Part shown: positions 43,159 through 53,579 of the stretch, in pieces | Layout: each line of letters begins with the position of its first letter | Numbering within the stretch: position 1 is the first letter of the stretch | From: Durusdinium trenchii | Lineage: Eukaryota > Sar > Dinophyceae > Suessiales > Symbiodiniaceae | Direction: 5' to 3' | Length of the DNA stretch: 64,000 nucleotides | Assembly (NCBI GenBank): GCA_963970005.1 | Contig: CAXAMN010003014.1 | Span: forward strand, 276,580 to 340,579 | Notes under the pieces: generated by a model | Told to the model about the DNA's origin: nothing | What the model saw: only the letters and a program-made list of their open reading frames with translations | The model's database searches: none | Position numbers and translations under genes: made by a program

Positions 43159-44200
43159 TTACATTCTGAAAATTCTCTTCCCATAGGGATGTTTCACAAG
43201 GTGTCGACCCAACTTCTTCAGCTTCTCAAGATGGAAACGTTTGGGCTGTGACACGCCTCGTGCTAAATTCTTTGCCGTGTTCGCCAAATCCGGACGGCCC
43301 TGTGAACGATAGGCTGTCCTCGTGGTCAACGACCTAAACAGCTTCACCTCCTCTGGACTCAACAATTGTCTTTGCAGATGTTTGAGCTCGCTGTCATTGA
43401 TCTCCACCTTCAGGGATTTCAGATCCCTTCGAACCAAGAAATGAGCTGTTGCACAATCAACTCAGAATGCCTTGCATCTGCCTCAGTCTTGATCTGAAAT
43501 TCACCGTTCTCCTTTTTCACAAGCTGCACCAACCTGTTCAAGAAAAACATCTGTTTGTCGTCTTTTGCATCCTGTCCCAATGTTGCTTCCCAATGAACTT
43601 TGCATTTTGATCTCAACACTTCATCCATGATTTGCGAATCTTTGTCACTTGCAAGAACTAGGAAACCGTCACCATGTTCCATGCCCCACATGTTTCTGCT
43701 CTTGTGTTTGAACGTTGCAGGACAAAGGGTTCCAATTTCAATACCATGACTTGCAAGAACTTGATTCCAATCTGTCTGAAAATTCTTGAAGCACCTTGTG
43801 TTCCACGCACGCTACGATTCAACTTGCCGCGCGTAGGTTCTGTATCTGTATCACAATGCAAGTCCTCAGGAGGCAGATCAATCAATGTACAAGTCACTCT
43901 CAACAACGCCCATGAAATGCTCACATCCCAAGAGCCAAGCTTCAAATCTCTTGTGCGGCCTTTGAACTGCAAGTCATCAACATTGAACAAAGCAAATAGA
44001 AAATCTCAACCGACGGAGTGGCTGCAAGCAATTCAACTTCTGACAATTGCTCACCTGGCTGCTTGCGTCTCTTGATTTCTCTTGCCACCCGCCTTGACCT
44101 ATACAGAGGTCTCTGATCATCACCCTTGTTGATATCGACCCATTTTGTGGAGATGGGCTCTTTTCCGGTTGCGGCCAAACACTCAGACCGTGGAACTCGA
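43159..44200 (-). pseudogene. Reverse transcriptase, frameshifted and with GDG in place of GDD
   Basis: The N-terminal end is TKWVDINKGDDQRPLYRSRR with VAREIKRRKQ. After a frameshift come TLIDLPPED and RGKLNRSVRGTQ, then MEHGDGFLVLASDKDS, QMFFLNRLVQLVKKENGE, DARHSELIVQQL and, after a stop, LTTRTAYRSQGRPDLANTAK. The catalytic GDD box reads GDG (Gly codon at 43665-43667). At least three frame breaks separate the pieces. Confidence 0.88.
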
Positions 44201-45224
44201 TCATAAATCTTCTCATCTTTCACCCACTTCAACTCTTCAACTCTTGCTTTCCGCACCTTCTCAGGATTGAGAAGGACTCCGGCTGCTGCATCAATGAACT
44301 CCTCCTCTTGCTCTGCAAACTGCTCTTCACTCCAAAGTTCTTCATGCGGGGTTGGACCTGCGTGCAGCGACTCACATGAAGACAACGACTTGTCTGCCAG
44401 CAACTGCTCACGAAGTCCCTGCAACACTGCACGGACAAGACGATCTGGATAAACCTGTGCTTGTTTGGCAACACTTCCAATGAGCCGAACATCTCTGTGC
44501 ATGCATGGTGTAGTTTCTTGATTCAGCGAAGTTGTCAGCCAAACTGTTGGTTTTCGCACATAGCCTTCATGTTCTTGGCCTTTCAGGACCATCTTCCAAC
44601 TGCACATCGTCGAACGAACTCGAAAGACACCTGGGAGTTCCCCCAACGCTTTCAACTCTGCCGTGTCCCAAGCAGATGATGGCTCAGGATGTTCGTGGAG
44701 AAAATATCGTCCAGCGTCATATTGTTTCTTGTACATCTTCCCTGCAGGTCCGCACTCGTTCTTTTCCAACACGAACCTCTTCCTCAACAACTGCTGGATC
44801 TCTCTTGTGGTTTGTCAAGCCGCGGAGTGGTGAGAACGGACTTCCTTTAGTCGGACTGGATGGCTCATCAATTCTGGCCCGTTTGTCTTGCGCAATCTCC
44901 TGATCCTCACGAATTCGACTGTAAATTCTCTCACGACACTCTGCACTGTGCTGAATCTGCTGAACCTGCCCTTCTTGACACTGTAGCAACCATCACAACC
45001 GGGGGTCACACCAGACTTCTCAATGAAAGCTCTTTTGACTGGCTTTGCTTTTGCTATACCACGTGGCGTCACACCCCCAGAGGGGTCAGCAGCTGTCTCT
45101 TGCGTTGCCGCCTCATGTAGTAGGCCAGCGCTGGCCGTGCAGGAGACTATGTGGCCAACTATGGCATGGACGATGATCTGTCGGCTCAGATCAAGCCAGA
45201 CGACAGTGTGAAAGGCCTGTCGCA
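44201..45224 (-). pseudogene. Integrase-RT linker with Cys-containing segment
   Basis: Reading leftwards: PSGGVTPRGIAKAKPVKR, TPGCDGCYSVKKGR, then HSAECRERIYSRIREDQEIA in another frame, and a long linker frame (43942-44790) with QYDAGRYFLHEHPEPSS and acidic stretches leading to the polymerase. This is the region that normally follows the integrase core. The DDE core itself is absent, implying an internal deletion near 45225. Confidence 0.75.
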
Positions 45225-45390
45225 ACTCGACTCAACACCATCTGCTTTGTAAACATTGTAAACCTTGGGCAATGCTGTCACAGCTGCACCTGTATTACTG
45301 TATCATAGTTCAATCGAAGCCAACCATCACACAAGTCCGAACTCAAATGGCACAAATCTAGTCCACCTGCTTGGGCCTCTTTCTCCGGTT
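45225..45390 (-). pseudogene. Aspartic protease with split active site
   Basis: DLCDGWLRLNYDT (about 45299-45340) precedes GAAVTALP in a different frame. The active-site DTG is separated by eight extra bases (45291-45298), shifting the frame. Downstream KVYNVYKADGVESS fits a retroviral-type protease, after which the sequence jumps to the linker. Confidence 0.75.
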
Positions 45391-46732
45391 CATGGTTCAG
45401 GGAACTGACTCCCCGAGAATCGCCTTTTCCACCACCCCTGCCTTTTCCTCCAGCCTTGCAACAGTCCTTCGCCTTGCGACCTTCTTTGCCACAGTTGTAA
45501 CGACCTTGGAACCGCGACGACTGTGTGAGGTGTTCCGGGATGATGAACCCTTGCCTTTACCTTTTGACCGATTGTCTTTGCCCTTTCCTTTGCTCTTCGA
45601 CTTGCTCCAACAATCCTTCGCCATATGATTGGTCTTGCCACATAGGCAACAAGCCTTGCTGCCATCATTCTTGCTCTTGCCACCAGCTTTGCCTTTGCCA
45701 CCTTTGGAGCCTTTGACCAAGGAAAGCCCCAATGTCTTTGATGCCCTTCACTGCATCAGTCAATGCCCCAACGTCCATCGGAACTGCTTCACCCGACGGC
45801 TGACTGAAATTGTTGCTGGTGGTCATCTTGGCACCTGTCTTGGCCTCAACAAACAAGCGAACTTCCTCCTCCATCTGGTCGTAGGTTTTGAAACGAGCAT
45901 AGCTCAACTGAAGATGCTGTTCCAACTCTTCAGGAACCAACTTCTCCAAGGCATTTATAGCCAAACTCTCAGGAAGCTCCTTCTTTCTATTGTATCAAGC
46001 TCGCAGGGCTCTAAGGCACCGGCCAAGGTCTCATAGGTTGCCCTATCCGGAGTGGTGAGACACGCGTTTCCTCCCACCTGTGGCCGGGTCATACTTCCGA
46101 TGCAACAACCTCCAAGCTTCCAGCCCACTGTTGCTCGACGTGTTGTCCACCACATCAAAAGGTGTTCCTTCTGTCGTGGACCTCAATGCACTGTACAGCT
46201 TTGTGTTCATGTCATCGACATCATCGATGGAATCACTGGACTCTGCATGCTCACCATAAGTGTTCGCCAGCAATGCTTCTGTGATCTCTCCTTCAGATTC
46301 TGAAGCCCACTGCATTGCCTCACGGCACTTTTCACCAAACACTCCAGCAACATAGTCTTCACGTTTGATGCTCCACAACCTGAAACGTTGCTCTGCCTGT
46401 TCGTCTCCAAGAGTTTGCGGTTTGCCCAAACCTTTGCTATCGAACAAGTTCTTCCTCTCCTTCTGTCCCCCGATGGATTTGAGGGCTTCTGGAATCACCC
46501 GCAGAACCTCCATGCTCTCTGTTCTCTCTTGTCTCACGGCCACAACTGGTCGAAAATCACTTTCAGCCTGGTGCAACCTCTGGGACGATGCTGTATTTGC
46601 ATCACGTATCTGCCTATTCTCAGTCAAGCTCTGCTGCACCTGTTCTTGCAACCTTGACTGCCCTTGCTGTAACCTCTGAATTGCTTGCATCAGCTGTTGT
46701 GGATTCGCTGATCCGCCTCCAGGCTGTGCCAT
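45391..46732 (-). pseudogene. Gag with CCHC zinc knuckle
   Basis: It starts at ATG 46732 with MAQPGGGSANPQQLMQ, a coiled Gln-rich N-terminus, and a capsid-like body (RFRLWSIKREDYVAGVFGEK, EAWRLLHRKYDP) to a stop near 46043. It resumes in new frames with LEQHLQLSYARFKTYDQMEE and then a Lys/Gly-rich end with CCLCGKTNHMAKDC, a perfect C-x2-C-x4-H-x4-C knuckle. Two frameshifts break it. Confidence 0.88.
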
Positions 46733-46979
46733 GTCGGAATCACATACAATGTCCACAGTGCAACAGTGCACCTGAAAACACTGTAGCTGCTCAAGACCCA
46801 ATGTTGCAACAGAGCTGCCCACATAAAGGGTTCGCACGGCCACCGCACGCGCACGGAACGCAGGAACGCAGCACGGGCACGCCACGGGCACGCGACCTAA
46901 AGTTCCTGATCCCAGGAACCTCCCTGCTGGTGAGCCGCTGCACGCTGCACGGAACCTCCCAGCGACCCCCACGGTCCGT

Positions 46980-47293
46980 CCCTCCGAAGCGCACGTCTGC
47001 TATATCCTAGAAATCGAAGCACCATTGGCAGATCAGCCATGAAAATGAACATGGTCTTCGACTTCCAGGGTATAGTCAAGAGTTCGACCCAACAATGTAC
47101 GACAATGTACGACCCAACTCTCAATGCCGATTGCACCTCTTGTTCAACTCCGGCCCCGTTCAATGCGACTGCAAGAAGCACAGTCAATGTTGCCGTCACT
47201 CCACATGTGATCAACGGCCCTTCCAAGTGGATTTTGTTGGCAACTGCGGCCCGACCACGCTCTGCCGCAGTGCCTCTGCTCCCTACAGTACCA
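46980..47293 (-). other. 5' leader of the 93-bp-LTR element
   Basis: Non-coding stretch between the LTR and the Gag frame. It begins with TGGTACTGTAGGGAGC, the presumed primer-binding site, immediately after the LTR. An open frame extends Gag upstream, but the ATG at 46732 gives the natural start. Confidence 0.6.
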
Positions 47294-47386
47294 TGCACGA
47301 CTCCCTTATTGGCGCAATACCCTCGCTGACGCGCTTTGTTTTCATCGGGCCTACATGAGCTATGGGTAACATGTCATGTTTCCACA
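47294..47386 (-). repeat. 5' LTR (93 bp)
   Basis: Copy of 42482-42574 with four differences. Confidence 0.85.
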
Positions 47387-47389
47387 GGT

Positions 47390-48128
47390 TCTCAACGGTA
47401 TCCTAGCACTTGATGCAATGAATGATTTGGGAAGGGTTCTTGCCAATCGCTCTTCAAAGACTCCATCTTCATCAAATATCACAAGGTATCTGTCACATCC
47501 CTCCATTCCTTCCACTGCGGTTGGTAAAACGTGCTTTGCCAGCTAGTGGGAAGAAGTGCTCAGCAATGACCTCCTGCACAACACGTGTCCAAACACAATA
47601 ACAAAAAGTGTGGCCACAAACACAGGTCACCGATACACTATTCTAGTGTGAGTGCCGTTTCCCTATGCCAATCTGCACTTCTTGGACGATTCTGACAGTT
47701 CCATTAGGTTGGAGGCCATCGCTAGTAGGGTTGAGGCCATTGCTATTAGAAACCAAGAAAAAGGACACGGAAGAAAGGTCCAATATAGTTTGCTATTATG
47801 CTTCGACAGCTGAAGCCTCATAAGTGAGCTGATGGGTCGATGCCATTGAGGCATGAGCCGAAGCGAGGCATAGCAAGCCAACACGAATTTACATAATCAT
47901 ACATAACCTATCCGAAAGTTCACTGTCCATGGTACAAAAACTTAAAGCAAGGACTGGCAAAGGTAACTTGAAACCTCATATCTGTTGATGTCTAAATTTG
48001 AATCCAGCAAATCTGATGTCATGTATCCATCCCTGGAGCAAGCCAAAAGTATGCGACAACTCTTTTGAACGGCTTCTTGTGACAAGCAGTAGCTGTCTAA
48101 GGATGCTGCAAGCATGTAGCTGTCAGTT
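47390..48128. other. No gene recognised
   Basis: Contains two 21-bp repeat units at 47700-47750. Otherwise no long or protein-like frame with splice signals. Confidence 0.4.
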
Positions 48129-48129
48129 T

Positions 48130-48322
48130 TGATGGATTTAAACAAGGTGGCACTCGCTGTACTGGACGAACTGGACCACTCGGCGGCTTACAGTCTTGCT
48201 CCTTCAAGAGACCAATCAGGTGTTCGGCTCAAGCTGTTGTGGAGGCTGGTCGAGGCCACTGGGTTCCGAACACATTCTCCAATTTTGGCTTGTCAAAATC
48301 CTAGAGGCAGAATATGTTGGTG
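48130..48322 (+). CDS. Possible exon, unidentified
   Basis: The plus-strand frame MDLNKVALAVLDELDHSAAY continues with VRLKLLWRLVEATGFRT. It follows a TGTCAG and is rich in G/C-ending codons. There is no domain, and neither boundary is firmly placed. Confidence 0.2.
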
Positions 48323-48704
48323 AGAACATGCTCACTCCAAACAAGCTGTCAAGCAAAGAAGCAAATGGTCCGTGTCGAAGTTGAGGCTAAGAGCATTTGG
48401 GAGCTCACGGAGAAAACTGAAGTCCTTTGCACGTGAGAAGGCTTTCATTTGGGAGCCAAAAGCCTCATCTCCATCTCCTTACTTCCAATCCCGATGAAGA
48501 AAACCGAGATAGGATAAGCCTTGCGACCAGCTAACAAGATCTCACAAGCTTCAGGAGGCTATATAAATCTGTCACTCTGCGCGTGCCTGGAGGTTCCTGG
48601 ATGTGGCACAAAAGCATGACATAAAGTGACAAAAGGATAGAACAAACGTTGCTTGCTGTAGACATGAACATGCATCGTGTTGCCACGTCTTTGCTTCAAG
48701 GTTC

Positions 48705-49315
48705 TTAGGAGGCAATTTTTTCAAGAAGTGGTGGTACCATGTGAATGCGCCTTAATTCCTCGACGATTTGCTTCTCACTCTCCATCTCGCCATCCTGAAG
48801 TTCTACGCTCAGCCTACTAGCAATGGCCTCCAACCTAATAGTGATGGCCTCCAACCTAATTGTGATGGCCTCCATTGCATGAATTCTGCCCAGGGATACA
48901 GTATCTGAGGTGCAGTCCGTCAAAATCAATAGAACCTGACAGTCAGTCTCTCAACAGTGAGGAGATGCATGTCACTTGTGTCTAGAAGGGCGCCAAGCCG
49001 AGACACAAAGTAAATCAAGTCTGGAGGTACAGTCGACCGCAAAACTTCCTTTTCAGGCTCCTGTTTGAGCTATGTCTACTGCAAACGCAGTGGACAAATC
49101 ATGAGCCCAGTGTGGTTCCACCGCAGTACTTTGGAGAAGGTGTGACCATTTCATCAAGCGATGCTTGAAGCGCAGCAATTTCTCTCACTCCTGGACGAAA
49201 TTCCTAGCGAAGCGGCCAGCAAGCTTGAGCACCTCGGTGTATCTGGTTTTTAGACCGACCTTTGCAATGTTCTTTCTGTCTTCCATTTCTAGACCGGGCC
49301 TTGCTTACTTCCATG

Positions 49316-49348
<33 letters not shown>

Positions 49349-51304
49349 TCAACTCCTCATGGCGAAATCAACACTTTTTGCAGCGCCTCCACACAATCCG
49401 AAGGCCCATGAAGAGAAACCACATTCAAGGCGCGTCGATATGCCTCACATGGCCCACTTGACTCCGGCCTCTTGACGTCTCTTTTGAGCTGCAGACTTGG
49501 AGGATGCCATCCAAGCCTTTGACCTCAAATCCACAAGTGAAGCTGGGACATCTCTACTACTAGCAAGTGCATCGCTACTAGAAACAAGGGCATTACTAGT
49601 AGTAACAAGGGCATTTTGAGTCTTTTGAGCCTGCTTCAAAGTCGATCAGCATGGGAAGATTCTAACACTTCTCCACTCCCCCGACTCACCTTGGGATAAA
49701 GGAAGTCGCCGGTGAGGGCAAAGCAGTTCGAGCATACCTGTCCAGTCAGAACTGATGCACTCCAAATAAGTCCGAATGCCAAGGCCGCCTAAGGCCCTTG
49801 CTGTATGACTTGGAGGGATTTTGGCTCCAAAACCATAGACAAAATACTCGTTGCTGCTGTCATAGCTCCTGCAGATCAATATCCATCGCTTCACGTTGAC
49901 CAAGACGCCGGAAGACCAAACCGCCTCAAGACTTGGCCCAAGGAGACGATGGCATCTTCGTAGGCAGTGGCCAAGCCTCTTTCGCAAAGACCTCAGGAGG
50001 CATATAGGCAATGCCTTGCGCATGCTCGCGTGCTAAGCACGTGCGATGGCATGAGCTAGATCAGACTACACAATGCATGACGACGAAGAGCGGGATATAG
50101 TGCGTAGAAGACTCTCTGGAGGTGTGGAGGAAGAATGCCAAAAACAAGATCACTTTGAGAGCTCTCGAGAGCTTCACAGCAAAGCGGACAGAATCAAAAG
50201 ACTTGCAAGTGAAGACGAACAGCTGTAGACTTGAATGTTTGACGGGAACAGCTCCTCTGTTGGGACAGGCAGAAGCTTCCGGTCAAAAAGGTGATCCTAG
50301 AACACTCAAGAGAATGGAGACGATCAATGAGAAAGTTCACCGATGACGACCAAAGTGAAGGTGATGGCCTCCAACCTACTAGCGATGGCCTCCACCCTAG
50401 TAGCGATGGATGACCCGAAAAGAATGACCCGCGGTGATGGATGTTGTTCTGCCAGCTGTGAGATTTGGTCGCTCCAGCGCCTTCGCATGAAAGAAGGCAA
50501 GCCAGGCGAACTCGTCGCAAGGCTCTTGTACAGACTTCAAGTTGGGCACTAAGACTTCAAGTGATTTGGGCAGGGTTGTGCGAGCCAGGTCTCTCTGGGC
50601 TTTCTTTTCGGTAGGGCCGGATCCTTCGAAGTGCATAGGTTGCAAACAACCGGCTGAGAGCCATACTGTGCAAGGACTCGGGGTTCATAGTATCCATCTG
50701 CAGGAAAATCAAGCATGAACCCGCTGACGGACATTCTGAGTAACAGAGACTCTCTCCACTGATTTCTAAGGCCATGACATTGGACCTGGTGAAGTCAATT
50801 CCAAGGATCATTCTCAGCTCCAGGCCGCCACCTACTTGAACCCATCGTGGACATCAACATCTTTCACACTGCGGTTGGAGGCCATCACTAAAGGTTGGAA
50901 ATAAAGCCAAGTGTAAAACCCATGCAATCCAAGAAGTAAGACCACCACGCACATAATCAAGGAAAGTGTAGGAGCGGTCCAATATCATCTCCTGCATAAC
51001 AATTCGAGAACAAAGGATGTGGTTCCAAGAGCACATTCTACTCCTGGATGCTGACTTGCCCAACAACAGGTCCAAAAAGGAGCGTCTTCTCTCCAACCCC
51101 TTGGCCATCCAGGATGGTCTTTTCAAAATATAAACACAAATAAGACAATGTTAGAGGTGGCCTGACCTCCTGTTTTTCAAGATCAAACATGGTACATCGG
51201 TGTATCTCAATCTCGTCGGCAAAGGCTGTGGCTTGGTCCTGACAAGCCGAACTCAGTCTCAAGCCACCTTTCACAGCTTCATTGTCGGATCTGTTGGCTG
51301 CCAT
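48705..51304 (-). CDS. Copine-like gene, split into short exons
   Basis: Copines are Ca2+-dependent membrane-binding proteins with two C2 domains and a von Willebrand-type (copine) domain. Minus-strand exons, in order: 51167-51304+ (ending MFDLEKQE); 51044-51118 (25 residues, to GQVSIQ); 50944-50992 (EMILDRSYTFLDYVRGG); 50779-50831 (GLELRMILGIDFTRSN); from 50697 (MDTMNPESLHSM); about 49925-49980 (AYEDAIVSLGQVLR); from 49868 (SYDSSNEYFVYGFGAKIPP); about 49493-49542 (FEVKGLDGILQ); about 49140-49250 (EIAALQASLDEM); 48935 leftwards (VLLILTDCTSDT). FLDYxxGG, IDFTxSN (MIDAS DxTxS), YD...GFGAKIPP, GxxGIL and VLLILTD match the copine layout. Introns of 48, 51, 112, 81 and 56 nt were phase-checked; one is GA-AG and one GC-AG. 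Boundaries of the last exons and the 5' C2 part are unresolved, and TDG reads TDC. Confidence 0.75.
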
Positions 51305-51514
51305 TGAAGCCCACCTGTGTTGGATGGAGACCGCTCAAGAGTTTTTGCTCTACCAACATGAAATCATTGAAGTGACACGGCACTGTGACCAAATCTGTGC
51401 AAAATGTGAAGCCCTTGTAGACACACAAACACGAGGTCAACGCCTTGGCATTGCCCTTTGCTTGGAAGATTCGGAGGAAAACGAAGCAAAGGAAACCATG
51501 GATGTTTTAGTCTG
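51270..51514 (+). CDS. Possible plus-strand exon overlapping the copine 5' part
   Basis: After a pyrimidine-rich acceptor (CCACCTTTCACAG) a frame reads SDLLAAIEAHLCWMETAQEF, RHCDQICAKCEALVD and an acidic end EDSEENEAKETMDVL. It overlaps about 35 bases of the first recognised copine exon on the other strand. It could be an exon of a convergent gene, or chance. No family assigned. Confidence 0.25.
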
Positions 51515-52129
51515 ACCTGGCAACAACAATTGTGACGACTGCACACAACCTAATAGCGATGGCCTCCAACCTAGTAACTACTTCAAGAACCCTAAAGTTT
51601 ACGCTTCTTACTCTGTTCCAACATGACACTTGCGGTATAGAGCGGATCGGATTGACACGTCCATTTTGCCTGGCAGGTGCAGCACGGTCAGATTTCCACA
51701 CCCGTTTACATTTATTAATACTTATAAGGCTTTCAGGTGTGGAAATCTGACCGCAACTTAGGTGTCGACATGTTGCACGTAGGACGGGAAGGGGTTTGTC
51801 CGGTTTTAAAAGTTAAGAAGCGCAACTTTCGGCACCCCGTTGTATGTATATACATGATCCCGTGTGGTATCCATAAAACAGCAAAGCCGACGCGAAAACT
51901 TGGCTGGCACACCACGCGCCAGTTCCTTTGATTTTGACCCTTCTCGCGACCGCGTCTGCGATGACGAGTTCTCGCTACCTGGGCCGACGAGTTCTCGCGA
52001 TGACGAGTCTGCGGTTGTTTCGCGTTGGGAGACCTTCCAAGGCCCAAGCCCATTGAAGCCCAATTCACGTCGTCCGAGTTGCTGCCCTGGCGAAGGGTTC
52101 TTGGGTGTAGGCCATAGAGGTGAGGCAGC

Positions 52130-52580
52130 AGCTAGAGATAGCTAGTAGAAGCAAACGGTAGCTAGTAGCGATGCCCTTTGTTACTAGTAGCTTCTTGTTC
52201 CTAGTAATAAGGCCAGGAGCCCCTAGTAGCTTAAGTAGCTACTACCTAGGAGGCCATCGCTCTTAGAGGTGCTTTTTCCCCGGACTCGTCCTCAATTCCT
52301 GCCTTACTAGTGTTTCGTGTGACCCGTGAGCTCCGGCTGCTTCGCTCCTGAGGGAGCCAAGTCTGTTCAAATGCACACCTAGAAGCTTCTTGTTACTAGT
52401 AGCTACTTGCTCCTAGTAGCGATGCCAGGAGCCCCTAGTAGCTTCTTGTTACTACCCCTTTCTTGTTGGTGTTACTTAATTGTTATGTGTTATTTAGATT
52501 TATTTAGTAATTACCCATGAAGCTATTGGAGATGTAGACATGATATTACCTCAACCTTCGTAGCGGTGGCCTCCAACCTA
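52130..52580. repeat. Scattered TACTAGGAGC- and 21-bp-family copies
   Basis: CTAGTAGCTTCTTGTTCCTAG-type units lie at 52140-52260 and 52380-52460. A single CCTCCAACCTA copy lies at 52558-52580. Confidence 0.7.
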
Positions 52581-53150
52581 CGTGTGACGGTAGTTGTTTG
52601 TCCAAGAAAAACGTGTCCTTGGGGTCGATCAACGTGTGGGAACTCGATCTCAAGTCCTGCATGACCAGAGTAACCACGTCTTGCATTGCAAGCGTAGCCA
52701 TGGCTTTGAAACACATGACGTTTGTTAGATTTTGAGACGTTCAACTATAAATATGTGATACTTTTTAACTTTCCGCCTCATGCTTTTTGGTTATCCCTCA
52801 CAGTACTGAAGGGCGTTTGGCCATAGACGACTTCACAACCCTTGGGTCCATGGGGCTTAAGCAAGTCTATTGGTCCTTATCTTGAGATGGATATGCATCA
52901 TGATGCGCAAAAAATAGATTGTTAACTTAACCTTAACTTATCTTTGTTTGGCAATCCATGCTGCAAAAGGGTTTCGCCTTTGCCACAAGATTAATTGTCC
53001 ACCATTATCCACCCAGATTCAATCGCTTGCGGATTGTTCGGTAATTGTTCCAAGATCGTTGCCGAAACCAGTCCACTACTGATAGATTATGTTCATCGAC
53101 AGAGAGAAAAACGCAAAGGAAGTCAGGCTGGAGATCATGTGAAGTCACCT
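52581..53150. other. Unassigned
   Basis: 52590-52740 is open in two minus-strand frames, one reading MCFKAMATLAMQDVVTLVMQ. It may be an exon but no boundary or domain is clear. 52745-53000 is AT-rich with no frame of interest. Confidence 0.25.
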
Positions 53151-53158
53151 GCCGATTG

Positions 53159-53317
53159 TGGAAATCGCCGCATGTGTGAGGCTCAGCGCTGTCCTTGTAG
53201 AAGGACAGTGACTTTGACAACTTCTTGCCGAAGCTCATGCTGCCCATGCGGCTGCCAAAGCGGAATAAGGTGCCAGACAAGCTTCGCCGATAATGGTCCT
53301 GGCCGGCACAGGCTACA
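53159..53317 (-). CDS. Candidate internal exon, unidentified gene
   Basis: Minus strand. The acceptor TGATTCTGTAG is followed by CAGQDHYRRSLSGTLFRFGS, RMGSMSFGKKLSKSLSFYKD and TCGDFHNRQ, then a GT donor (CAG/GTGACT). Ser- and basic-rich with G/C-ending codons. Splice signals on both sides make it one of the better unassigned exons, but no family is recognised. Confidence 0.35.
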
Positions 53318-53579
53318 GAATCAGAAGCAAAACTACAAGGCCAGTCATGCCGGAAGCACGCCCCCAAGCAGAGATTGATACCGCTTGATCCTGGTGTCAC
53401 ACTTGATGCTTGCAAAGCTACTGGTTCTAAATGCTTGAGGCGCGGGCTGTGCGTGGGAGTATCTGAGCATGCCATTCAGCCTGGCTCAACTGCCCCCGAC
53501 TGGGAGACCTCTAAGTTTTTCACGTGTCATGTCACTGCAAAGTGGAATTGGCCTCTGACATCTTTTGTCTAAAGCCCCA

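Larger units (their letters stand above)
42482..47386 (-). mobile_element. Copia-like retrotransposon with 93-bp LTRs
   Basis: Identical-length direct repeats (42482-42574, 47294-47386; 4 mismatches) begin TG and end CA in minus orientation. They enclose gag, zinc knuckle, protease, integrase C-terminal linker, reverse transcriptase and RNase H, all minus strand and in copia order. TGGTACTGTAGGG directly follows the 5' LTR, and a GAAGCCGGGGA purine stretch directly precedes the 3' LTR. Flanks are GGTC and GGTTC, so no exact duplication. The integrase core is missing, the protease is frameshifted and the polymerase has a catalytic substitution. Confidence 0.88.
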
